Shown: one piece after another, positions 9,026-16,961 of the stretch
Numbering within the stretch: the first letter of the stretch is position 1
Layout of the letters: each line of letters starts with the position of its first letter
DNA from: an uncultured Saprospiraceae bacterium
Lineage (GTDB): Bacteria; Bacteroidota; Bacteroidia; Chitinophagales; Saprospiraceae
Assembly (NCBI GenBank): GCA_937974625.1
Contig: CALJVJ010000019.1
Coordinates: 1-64,000 of the forward strand
Direction: 5' to 3'
Length of the DNA: 64,000 bases
Notes under the pieces: model-generated
What the model saw: only the letters and a program-made list of their open reading frames with translations
Told to the model about the DNA's origin: nothing
Database searches by the model: none
Translations under genes and position numbers: made by a program

Positions 9026-10588
9026 ATGTATTACCTTACCCAAAGTGTTCACAGAAACGCACAGATTAGAGGGAATAAAATTGCGACCATTAATGGTGAC
9101 CGACAGCATACTTGGTCTCAAATTAAAGATAGAGTTGCTCGATTTGCAGGTGCTTTAAGAAGTATTGGCGTTGCAGAAGGAGATAGAGTAGCCATTCTTG
9201 CCTTAAATTCAGATAGATATTTTGAATATTATTTTGGTGTCCCTTGGGCAGGTGCTTGTGTTGTTCCATTGAACATTCGATGGTCTGCCCCAGAAAATGC
9301 ATACTCATTGAAAGATGCTGGAGCAGAAGTATTGGTTGTGGATGATGCTTTCGCTAAAATGGTCCCAGCTTTAAAAGCACAAGGCGTTAATTTAAAAACA
9401 GTCATTTTTATTGGAGAAGGTGAATTGCCAGAAGGCATGTTGAGTTATGAAAAATTGATTTCTGTTCACCAGCCTTGTGCAGATGCTTATCGAAATAATG
9501 ATGATTTAGCAGGAATATACTATACAGGTGGAACAACAGGTTTTCCAAAAGGCGTAATGTTAACCCACTCCAATATTTGGTCTAGTGCTATTGCCTTGGT
9601 GAGTTGTATAAACATTGATGAAAATGCTAGAGTTTTACACGCTGCTCCAATGTTCCATTTGGCGGATGGCGCGATGACCCAGGGCGGAATGTTGGCAGGG
9701 GCAGCTCATGTTTTTATTCCAATGTTTACACCAGCGGCAACAATCAAAGCAATAGCTGACAAACAGGCTACTCATGCATTATTAGTGCCTGTAATGATTC
9801 AAATGGTGATTAATGACCCAAGTGTTAAGACTGCTGATATGTCAAGCTTAAAATTTGTATTATACGGAGCGTCCCCTATTGCAGAGGCCGTTTTGATTCA
9901 GGCTATGGAGACCTTCTCCAAAGCCGAATTTGGTCAAGGCTATGGACAAACGGAATTAGCTCCTTTAGCAACTTTTTTAAGTCCAAAATATCATACAACA
10001 ACTGGCCCTAATACTGGAAAATTAAAGTCAGCAGGACAAGCGATTCCATGTGTAGAAATCAGAATTGTCAATGAGGATGCAGAAGAACTTCCTTTGGGAG
10101 AAATTGGAGAAATTGTAGTAAAAGGTCCAAATGCTATGGCTGGATACTGGAATAAGCCAGAAGAAACCGCTGTTTCTCTTCGGAATGGTTGGGTGCATAC
10201 TGGGGATGCAGGATACATGGACGACGAAGGCTTTGTCTTTTTGGTGGATAGAGTAAAAGATATGATAGTTTCTGGTGGCGAAAATGTTTATTCTGCTGAA
10301 GTTGAAAACGCAGTAAGTAATCACCCCGCGGTTGACCAAGTGGTAGTTATCGGTATTCCATCCGAAGAATGGGGCGAACAAGTACATGCAGAGGTTATTT
10401 TGAAAGCTGGTCAAACGGCTACCCCAGAAGATATTATTGCCAAAACAAAAGAATACATCGCCAATTATAAATGTCCTAGAAGTGTTACTTTTAGAACAGA
10501 ACCTTTTCCTTTATCTGGAGCAGGAAAGTTATTGAAACGAGATGTACGGAAGCCTTATTGGGAAGGGAAGGATAGACAAATTAACTAA
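9026..10588 (+). CDS. AMP-forming acyl-CoA synthetase / ligase
   Basis: This 520-residue adenylate-forming enzyme activates a carboxylic acid to its acyl-AMP and then to the CoA thioester. The P-loop-like motif TGGTTGFPKG is at 167-176; YGQTELAP, the GWVHTGDAGYMDD hinge region and the C-terminal catalytic lysine motif PLSGAGKLLKRDVR are all present. Length and motifs fit medium- to long-chain fatty-acid CoA ligases (FadD-like). It is probably cytosolic, and its product would suit the two acyl-CoA dehydrogenases encoded near 45 and 46 kb. A strong hairpin follows at 10630. Chain-length specificity cannot be read from the sequence. Confidence 0.92.
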   Translation: MYYLTQSVHRNAQIRGNKIATINGDRQHTWSQIKDRVARFAGALRSIGVAEGDRVAILALNSDRYFEYYFGVPWAGACVVPLNIRWSAPENAYSLKDAGAEVLVVDDAFAKMVPALKAQGVNLKTVIFIGEGELPEGMLSYEKLISVHQPCADAYRNNDDLAGIYYTGGTTGFPKGVMLTHSNIWSSAIALVSCINIDENARVLHAAPMFHLADGAMTQGGMLAGAAHVFIPMFTPAATIKAIADKQATHALLVPVMIQMVINDPSVKTADMSSLKFVLYGASPIAEAVLIQAMETFSKAEFGQGYGQTELAPLATFLSPKYHTTTGPNTGKLKSAGQAIPCVEIRIVNEDAEELPLGEIGEIVVKGPNAMAGYWNKPEETAVSLRNGWVHTGDAGYMDDEGFVFLVDRVKDMIVSGGENVYSAEVENAVSNHPAVDQVVVIGIPSEEWGEQVHAEVILKAGQTATPEDIIAKTKEYIANYKCPRSVTFRTEPFPLSGAGKLLKRDVRKPYWEGKDRQIN

Positions 10589-10629
10589 GGTAACTGGAAA
10601 AATATCTTTTCAATATATAATAATTATTA

Positions 10630-10659
10630 ACGGGCAATCTCATGAGGTTGCCCGTTTTT
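10630..10659 (+). terminator. Rho-independent terminator after acyl-CoA ligase
   Basis: An 8-bp stem ACGGGCAA (10630-10637) / TTGCCCGT (10648-10655) is followed at once by T residues. It lies 42 bases after the ligase stop. The ATG at 10642 falls inside the loop, which argues against that codon starting the next reading frame. Confidence 0.85.
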
Positions 10660-10674
10660 GTAAAAGCTTCTTTT

Positions 10675-11049
10675 ATGCATATTACCTCTTACAATACTTC
10701 ATTGGTGATTTCTGGTCCTTTCAGAATGCCTAGTCAAATGTTAGAGCATCAGGAATACGTTGGACCTAAGTCACTACATGATGGTGATGTGGCTACTGGA
10801 TTAGGTATCAAAGGAGCGCCCATATAAGGGCCTACTCATTTCAGTCAGTTTGTTCCGTTATTGGTTAAAATATGGGGAAATAAATGGTATGAAACGGGTT
10901 GTTTTTCTTCCCATTTTCTGAATATGGTGATTGAAGGAGAAAAGGTGAAAGCATTTGTGGAAGTACCTGCAGAGGGCATGTTGAAAACATTAACGATATT
11001 TGGATTAAGAAAAATTCTTAATCCATCGACCAAATGTTTTCGGTTTTAA
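10675..11049 (+). pseudogene. Broken gene with one internal stop, family uncertain
   Basis: A single frame runs from ATG 10675 to 11049, interrupted only by TAA at 10825-10827. The conceptual product reads SYNTSLVISGPFRMPSQMLE at the start and, after the stop, GPTHFSQFVPLLVKIWGNKW and CFSSHFLNMVIEGEKV. The residues on both sides read as one conserved globular sequence, and GAPI(stop)GPTHF would be restored by a single base change (TAA to GAA). The 3' end stops abruptly next to an RHS remnant on the other strand, so it is probably also truncated. I recall similar sequences among uncharacterised bacterial proteins, possibly hotdog-fold, but cannot name the family. A sequencing error in place of the stop cannot be excluded. 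Confidence 0.6.
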
Positions 11050-11051
11050 AG

Positions 11052-11192
11052 CTATTCTTCAAACATCGGGGTATTTAGCCCAAAATCACTTTGCAACTCG
11101 TTCCCATTATACAAATACTTATTGTCCTTCAAGGTATCCAACCCACAATCTTCCCTTGCCATCCCAAATGGATAGTAATGATTCCTCGTTGT
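11052..11192 (-). pseudogene. RHS/YD-repeat core remnant
   Basis: On the minus strand, 46 codons ending in TAG at 11054-11052 read NHYYPFGM, then KYLYNGNELQSDFGLN, then an unrelated short tail. This is the well-known junction of the RHS repeat-associated core (pattern YYPFGM ... YNGKELQxDFGLNxYDYGAR) but lacks the following YDYGARFYDP part and everything upstream. It is therefore a fragment of a former RHS polymorphic-toxin or YD-repeat gene. There is no plausible start, and an in-frame stop lies about a dozen codons upstream of the recognisable part. Confidence 0.7.
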
Positions 11193-11308
11193 CTTAAGTT
11201 TAAATTCCACTGATATAGAAAGATTGTATCTTCTAATCTATATTTTTTAAATTTACAACTTGTTCTCTTTCTCCTAATTATAAGAGGAGTTTATTACCCA
11301 TAATTTAT

Positions 11309-12601
11309 TTAAAAATTTTCCTTATCCCTCACCTCAATCTTCTTCACCTTCAAACTATAATCCGCCAAAAACGCATCTTTTAACATCCGAACCCCTTGAG
11401 GCGAATAATCTCCCATAAACAACTGCCCTTCCGTTTTAGAAAAATCAGTCATTCCTTCTTTGATTGGCGTAACGGCATCAATCTGTGCCTCAAAATTAGG
11501 GTCAGCTAACATATGTCGAAATAGGATTAAACCTTTTTTGTGCACCATTCGCCATTCCAAAAAGTTATAGCCTAACTCTTTTACCCTTTCTTCAATGGCT
11601 GCATCTTTACTAGCTAAAACAATATTAGCATAGCCATTCTTATCTAGCAAAACATCTTCATCCTTTATCCCATTAAAATTGTAAGTCGCTGCATTTCCTA
11701 GATTGAAAGACCAATATCTGACATTGGTTTTATTTATATTTTCTGGACCAGTAGTATAACTCGGTGATTTAAATTTAAAAACAAAAACTTCGTCTTCCTT
11801 CTTTGTAATTCCTGCTAATAAATATCGATTGTCATTGTTCTCGATGTAGCCTTTTGTATCTATCGCATGGAAAGGGACTTTTACATACTTATCAGGTTGA
11901 TTCGGACCATCTAATATTTCCGTTTGTTCGGTTTCAAAGGTATGTGCTAAGCGTTTGACCATGCCGGGCATGCTTACATTTCTTACGATGGTTCTCAGAT
12001 TTAAAGTCGTCGGTAAATTAGTAGGGTTTAATTCCACACTATCACCTTTTTCTTCCATCAAAAATGCCTCTACTGTTGGAAATTCTACTCCCCCATAATT
12101 ATCAATATTGTAATCATATAACCGAATGACCATGGATAATAATTTCACATCTCCCTTAAAACTTAGAACATTTGGCAAATTCTTGTCTTTAAATTGTTCA
12201 GGTACAATATACACGGTATAACGATTATCTGTTTCGACACTATCTTTATTGGCAATAAAAGGATTGGGTTTACCCGAATCTGTTTCGATTTGATAATCTA
12301 TTAAGGACCCTTGAGTTGCATTATCGCCGAGTCCGTAAACATTAAAACTAAAATATCGAGTACTTGGAAAGACGCCACTTATCTTAAACGCCATATTATT
12401 ATTGGTCCTAGCAACGGTATAAGTGAAATAATTAGCATAATGGTCTGGTAAGATGCCAACGGTCGTATCTCTACCTATAAATGATTGCCAAACAGTGTTA
12501 TCAGGTTCAATGCTACCTCTATTTAATAGTTGTACAATGATAAATCCACTTAGAGCTAAAAAAGCCAATAAACCCAATAGAATTTTTACTAATTTATTCA
12601 T
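11309..12601 (-). CDS. Membrane-anchored or secreted protein, possibly DUF1214-like
   Basis: This 430-residue protein has an uncleaved anchor or signal helix at residues 5-25 (ILLGLLAFLALSGFIIVQLL). The rest is hydrophilic and beta-rich, with RYFSFNVYGLGDNATQGSLI and NVRYWSFNLGNAATYNFNGI as its most conserved-looking stretches. These resemble the DUF1214/DUF1254 type of beta domains, found in proteins of unknown function, but I am not certain of the match. It is monocistronic on the minus strand, divergent to the SLC12-type transporter, with a palindromic element between them. No catalytic motif is apparent. A sequence TAATTTTG occurs just upstream of the ATG but is too close to act as the promoter for this start. 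Confidence 0.6.
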   Translation of the reverse strand: MNKLVKILLGLLAFLALSGFIIVQLLNRGSIEPDNTVWQSFIGRDTTVGILPDHYANYFTYTVARTNNNMAFKISGVFPSTRYFSFNVYGLGDNATQGSLIDYQIETDSGKPNPFIANKDSVETDNRYTVYIVPEQFKDKNLPNVLSFKGDVKLLSMVIRLYDYNIDNYGGVEFPTVEAFLMEEKGDSVELNPTNLPTTLNLRTIVRNVSMPGMVKRLAHTFETEQTEILDGPNQPDKYVKVPFHAIDTKGYIENNDNRYLLAGITKKEDEVFVFKFKSPSYTTGPENINKTNVRYWSFNLGNAATYNFNGIKDEDVLLDKNGYANIVLASKDAAIEERVKELGYNFLEWRMVHKKGLILFRHMLADPNFEAQIDAVTPIKEGMTDFSKTEGQLFMGDYSPQGVRMLKDAFLADYSLKVKKIEVRDKENF

Positions 12602-12663
12602 CTAGCAAAATTAGTATATTTCTACTAAAAATATAATTTAATATGGTTCCTTTCATCAAGTCT

Positions 12664-12722
12664 AAGACACTATGACATCTAGAAAGGATGGGTTCTAATC
12701 CGTTCTGTCTAGGTGCCGTCTT
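12664..12722. repeat. Imperfect nested palindrome
   Basis: Three nested arm pairs share nearly the same centre: AAGAC (12664-12668) / GTCTT (12718-12722), CTAGA (12679-12683) / TCTAG (12708-12712) and GGAT (12686-12689) / ATCC (12698-12701). It lies between the divergent gene starts at 12601 and 12847. It could be a REP-like element or a regulatory structure. Confidence 0.4.
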
Positions 12723-12846
12723 GAGAAATATTAATTTGCTGCCGAATTCCGTTAGTTATTTAATTTTCAAGATTGAATGAATTCGCCCCTACTTTTCGGA
12801 CCTTTTACTTTAGCTTTTCGTTTCTTTGCACAAAATCATCCATTCA

Positions 12847-15243
12847 ATGCAAGGGCAAAAGAATCAGAAAAAATTCGGGACAGCACCTGTATTTTTTACA
12901 GCTATTTCTACCATTTTAGGAGCTATTATGTTCTTAAGATTTGGTTTTGCTGTTGGAAATGTAGGTTTTATAGGTACACTAGCCATTATTTTAATTGGCC
13001 ATGCGGTGACTATTCCTACTGCCATGGCAATTGCGGAAATAGCAACAAATCAGAAAGTAGAAGGTGGCGGAGAATATTATATCATTTCCCGTTCGTTTGG
13101 CTTAGTCATAGGCTCAGCTATTGGAATGGCGCTATATTTATCCCAAGGTATTAGTGTTGCGTTCTACATCATGGCCTTTGTGGAGTCCTTTAATTCCCTC
13201 TTTGCTTACTTAATGGAAGCCTTTGAATTGCCCCAATGGTTAATTTGGTTGATGCATCAAAAACAAGCTATCGGTATTCCCGCTCTTTTAGCACTGACTT
13301 ACATTATGTTAGCTAAAGGAGCTAACATTGGTGTAAAAGCACTTTATATTGTAGTAGCAACGCTTGGGGTAGCATTAGTTGCTTTTTTTATAGGTACGAC
13401 GGATTATAGTAAAACCCATAAATTTAACCCAACTGCGACGGTTGGAGACCAACTTATAGAATCAGAAGCAACTATCACCTTTGAAGAAGCTACAAAATCA
13501 GCTAATCCATTAGATTCTCTTTTACTGACTGCTCCTCCATCAGATACTTCAGTAGTAGCAGCTGACAAATTTTCTACTGAAGACCCTACTAATCCATTAA
13601 TTCCATTAAGTTTCTTTACTGTTTTTGCAATCATCTTCCCTGCATTTACAGGAATGACCGCAGGTGTTGGCTTGTCTGGTGACCTCAAAGACCCCGGTCG
13701 GTCTATTCCACTAGGAACTTTAGCAGGTACGATTTCGGGAATGATTGTTTATATTTTTATGGCTTATAAACTAACCGTTTCTGCAAGTCCCGTTGATTTG
13801 GCAGATACTTCAAAATTAGTGATGGCGGATATAGCATGGCAAGGATGGTGGTTGATACCCTTGGGATTAGCAGCAGCTACTATCTCTTCTGCTTTAGGTT
13901 CAATAATGGTTGCGCCAAGAACTTTGCAAGCCATTGCCAGAGATAAAATATTCCCTACCCCAGTAGTCAATCAATGGTTGTCCAAAGGAAAAGGGGAAAA
14001 TGATGAACCATTTAATGCTTCCATCGTCACCATTTTAATTGCGGCAGTTTTTATCATGGCAGGTGCTTTGGATAGTGTGGCACAAGTGATTTCCATGTTT
14101 TTTATGGTGACTTATGGGTCTTTATGTTTGATTTCTTTTTTAAATCATTTTGCCGCCGACCCTTCGTATCGACCCAAATTCAAATCACGTTGGTATGTGT
14201 CTCTTTTTGGTGCAGTAGCTTGTTTTGGTTTAATGTTTTTCATGAGTCCGACCTATGCTTTTATGGCTATTTTGATGATGTTCTTTTTGTATTTCATCAT
14301 TGCTTATTATAACCAAGACAAAAAGAGTTTAGCCTTGATTTTTCAAGGGGTAATTTTTCAGTTTAGCCGCCAGATGCAGGTCTTTTTGCAAAAAGCAGAT
14401 AAAGAAAAAGCTAAAAGTTGGCGACCTTCTGCGATTGCTTTTTCTAGTCATACTTTTAATCGGTTAGGTGCCTTTGATTTATTAAGATGGGTGTCTCAGA
14501 AATATGGTTTTGGTACCTACATTCATCAATTAGAAGGGTACCTTTCCAAACAAACTAATAATGAAGCTAAAATATGTAAAGAACGCCTCATAAAAATGGC
14601 CGAAGCCACTGGAAGTAAAGTATATGTGGATACCTTGATTAGCCCTTCCTACACTTCAAGTATTGCCCAAGTCATTCAATTACCAGGGATAGCAGGAACA
14701 GATAATAATTTATTGTTGTTCGAGTTTTCTAAAAAAGACCCTATTGATTTACCAAATATCGTTGATAACTTTAAGCTAATCAAAGCGGTCAATTTTGATG
14801 TATTGGTTTTAGGAACTTCTGAACGAGGATTTGGGCTCAAAAAAGAAATCCATATTTGGATAACTGCGAATGATTATAGAAATGCCAATTTGATGATTCT
14901 TTTAGGGTATATCATCAGTGGACATAAAGAATGGCGGGGTGCTGAAATAAAATTATTTGCCGTTTATCCAGAAAATAGTATCGATTCAGAGAGAGCAAAA
15001 CTTTATGAATTGATTGAGCAAGGGCAATTACCTATTTCGACAAATAATGTCTCCTTTATCACACGTAAACTGGAGAAAGATAATGTCTCTATTATTAAAG
15101 AAAAATCAAGAGATGCAGATTTGACAATTGTTGGTTTTAATACGGAAGCTATTAAGCATCAAGGATTGGATAACTTCAAATGTTATGATGATATTGGCAA
15201 TGTTTTATTCGTCAATGCGGTGGAATTAACAGAGATTAAGTAA
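12847..15243 (+). CDS. SLC12-type cation-chloride / amino acid permease (APC superfamily)
   Basis: This ~798-residue transporter has about twelve hydrophobic helices in the first ~500 residues, opening with FGTAPVFFTAISTILGAIMF and GGGEYYIISRSFG, the conserved start of the SLC12/APC core. A hydrophilic loop of ~75 residues (about 195-265) interrupts the membrane core, and GMTAGVGLSGDLKDPGRSIP is the typical mid-core motif. The last ~290 residues are soluble and probably cytosolic, as in cation-chloride cotransporters (Na-K-Cl, K-Cl). Transported ions are not determinable. The ATG at 12847 is preferred to an in-frame TTG at 12826 because the family starts close to the first helix. The gene appears monocistronic. 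Confidence 0.88.
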   Translation: MQGQKNQKKFGTAPVFFTAISTILGAIMFLRFGFAVGNVGFIGTLAIILIGHAVTIPTAMAIAEIATNQKVEGGGEYYIISRSFGLVIGSAIGMALYLSQGISVAFYIMAFVESFNSLFAYLMEAFELPQWLIWLMHQKQAIGIPALLALTYIMLAKGANIGVKALYIVVATLGVALVAFFIGTTDYSKTHKFNPTATVGDQLIESEATITFEEATKSANPLDSLLLTAPPSDTSVVAADKFSTEDPTNPLIPLSFFTVFAIIFPAFTGMTAGVGLSGDLKDPGRSIPLGTLAGTISGMIVYIFMAYKLTVSASPVDLADTSKLVMADIAWQGWWLIPLGLAAATISSALGSIMVAPRTLQAIARDKIFPTPVVNQWLSKGKGENDEPFNASIVTILIAAVFIMAGALDSVAQVISMFFMVTYGSLCLISFLNHFAADPSYRPKFKSRWYVSLFGAVACFGLMFFMSPTYAFMAILMMFFLYFIIAYYNQDKKSLALIFQGVIFQFSRQMQVFLQKADKEKAKSWRPSAIAFSSHTFNRLGAFDLLRWVSQKYGFGTYIHQLEGYLSKQTNNEAKICKERLIKMAEATGSKVYVDTLISPSYTSSIAQVIQLPGIAGTDNNLLLFEFSKKDPIDLPNIVDNFKLIKAVNFDVLVLGTSERGFGLKKEIHIWITANDYRNANLMILLGYIISGHKEWRGAEIKLFAVYPENSIDSERAKLYELIEQGQLPISTNNVSFITRKLEKDNVSIIKEKSRDADLTIVGFNTEAIKHQGLDNFKCYDDIGNVLFVNAVELTEIK

Positions 15244-15318
15244 TAAGGGATAACGCAGGTTCGGTAAGGTGATTTAGCCTAGGTAATCAGTAAACAAAAA
15301 ATTGTTTTTTTTCCGTAT

Positions 15319-15346
15319 GTTTACGTTTCTTCAAAAAATCGTAAAC
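15319..15346. promoter_or_regulatory. Inverted repeat just upstream of sugar porter start
   Basis: GTTTACG (15319-15325) and CGTAAAC (15340-15346) are perfect inverted 7-mers separated by 14 bases, ending 8 bases before the ATG at 15355. Half-sites of this shape are common for LacI-family sugar regulators, but the wide spacing is unusual. An mRNA hairpin over the start region is the alternative. Confidence 0.4.
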
Positions 15347-15354
15347 TTACTTTC

Positions 15355-16896
15355 ATGAGAATAAATACTCAATCTCTTTGGATTGCCTTAGTGGTCTCTC
15401 TTGGTGGATTCCTCTTTGGATTTGATGCTGGAATTATTTCTGGTGTGATGGAATATGCAGGTCCCGAATTTAATTTAAATGATGCTCAATCTGGTTGGGT
15501 GGTCAGTTCTCCTTCCTTTGTGGCCATGTTTGCCATGCTTATTTCAGGTAGATTAAGTGATATTATCGGTCGAAAAAGGATTTTGTTAATGGTTGGGCTA
15601 TTTTATGCCGTTTCTGCATTATTTTCTGCCTATGCGACCTCTTATGAAATGCTTTATTTAGCGAGGATGTTGGGCGGTTTTGCCTTTGGCGCAGCCCTTG
15701 TTTTAGCACCTACTTATATCGCTGAAATTTCGACTTCCGAAAACCGTGGTACTTTAGTATCTGTTCAACAATTGAATATCGTCCTAGGATTTTTTGCTGC
15801 TTTTTTGAGTAATTATTATTTCAATGGTGCTTTCAAAAGTGGTACAAGTTTTTTGACGGAAGCCAATGTATGGAGATGGATGCTAGGCGTAGAAATGATA
15901 CCTGCTGTACTTTATTTCTTGCTGCTATTTTTTGTTCCTAAAAGCCCTCGTTGGTTGTTTACCAAAAATAGAAACACAGAAGGACAAGCGGTACTTGAAA
16001 GATTGCATGGGGCCGAATACGCCGCCAAAGAAAGTCAAGCAATTATGGCAAGTATTAACGAAGACAAAAATAAGGAGAAAGCACAAATTGGAGAATTATT
16101 TAAACCAGCATTGAGGTTCATCCTATTAGTAGGGTTAACCCTTGGTATTCTTCAACAAGTTACGGGAATCAATGCCATTTATTTCTACGCAACTTCTATT
16201 TTTAAGCAGACTGGTATTGGGACCGATGCTGCTTTTTCTTCTGGTGTTTTATTAAGTGGAACTTCTGTTGTTTTCACTTTAGTTGCGATGTATCTGATTG
16301 ACCGAATGGGTAGAAGACCGCTTTTAGTCATTGGAATGGCAGGAATTGCCGTTAGTCTATTACTTTGTGCTTATAGCTTTAAACAAGCAACTTACCAATT
16401 ATCTGCCGCCGATATTGCTAATATTGAAGGCATTGACCAATCGGCTTTAAGCGGGGTTACTGATAAAATTTATGACAATGATGTAGATTTTAAAAATGCC
16501 ATGAAGGGTGCATTGGGTAATCAAGTATATAAAAAGCAGGAAGGAGCCATTATTGAAGCCGCCGTTGATATGAACGCTACCCTAGTTTTAATCGGTATTT
16601 TGGGATTTATCGCTTGTTTTGCCTTTTCTCTTGGACCAGTCATGTGGGTCATGCTTTCTGAAATGTATCCCAATAAATACAGAGGTTTAGCGATAGGATT
16701 TATTGGCTTTATCAATTCCTTTTCCAGTTGGTTAATACAACAAATTTTCCCTTGGGAATTGTCTAATTTAGGGAATGCCTTAACCTTCTTTATTTTTGGT
16801 GCTATTGCCTTATTTGGATTCTTTATATTCTTAAAAGTTTTACCAGAAACTAAGGGTAAGTCTTTAGAGGAGTTGGAAAGAGAATTGGTTGGTTAA
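15355..16896 (+). CDS. Sugar porter family MFS transporter
   Basis: This 513-residue major facilitator has 12 predicted helices and the sugar-porter signatures: GRLSDIIGRKR after TM2, PKSPRWLF after TM6, QQVTGINAIYFYATSIF in TM7, and PETKGKSLEELE at the C-terminus. These proteins import hexoses or pentoses, usually with H+ or Na+. A longer-than-usual hydrophilic insert (about 345-400) lies between TM9 and TM10, a common trait in Bacteroidota members. The GH43 gene starts 65 bases downstream and a GH26-like lipoprotein follows, so this porter probably brings in the sugars they release; xylose or arabinose is plausible but unproven. Confidence 0.93.
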   Translation: MRINTQSLWIALVVSLGGFLFGFDAGIISGVMEYAGPEFNLNDAQSGWVVSSPSFVAMFAMLISGRLSDIIGRKRILLMVGLFYAVSALFSAYATSYEMLYLARMLGGFAFGAALVLAPTYIAEISTSENRGTLVSVQQLNIVLGFFAAFLSNYYFNGAFKSGTSFLTEANVWRWMLGVEMIPAVLYFLLLFFVPKSPRWLFTKNRNTEGQAVLERLHGAEYAAKESQAIMASINEDKNKEKAQIGELFKPALRFILLVGLTLGILQQVTGINAIYFYATSIFKQTGIGTDAAFSSGVLLSGTSVVFTLVAMYLIDRMGRRPLLVIGMAGIAVSLLLCAYSFKQATYQLSAADIANIEGIDQSALSGVTDKIYDNDVDFKNAMKGALGNQVYKKQEGAIIEAAVDMNATLVLIGILGFIACFAFSLGPVMWVMLSEMYPNKYRGLAIGFIGFINSFSSWLIQQIFPWELSNLGNALTFFIFGAIALFGFFIFLKVLPETKGKSLEELERELVG

Positions 16897-16961
16897 CGAA
16901 TGATTTCTGTTTACCTAATTTATAATAAATTCCAATAAAAAAGAAAATTTTTTTTGCTTAA

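Noticed and set aside
10028..10414. 128-codon minus-strand frame inside the acyl-CoA ligase
   Set aside because: It lies wholly antisense to a well-supported enzyme gene and has no domain-like composition.
12826..12846. Upstream TTG start for the SLC12-type transporter
   Set aside because: It adds only seven residues and an ATG follows at 12847 close to the first conserved segment.
12777..13154. 125-codon frame overlapping the start of the SLC12-type transporter
   Set aside because: It overlaps a strongly conserved transporter core in another frame and its own product (rich in C, F, Y, H, W) is typical of an out-of-frame shadow.
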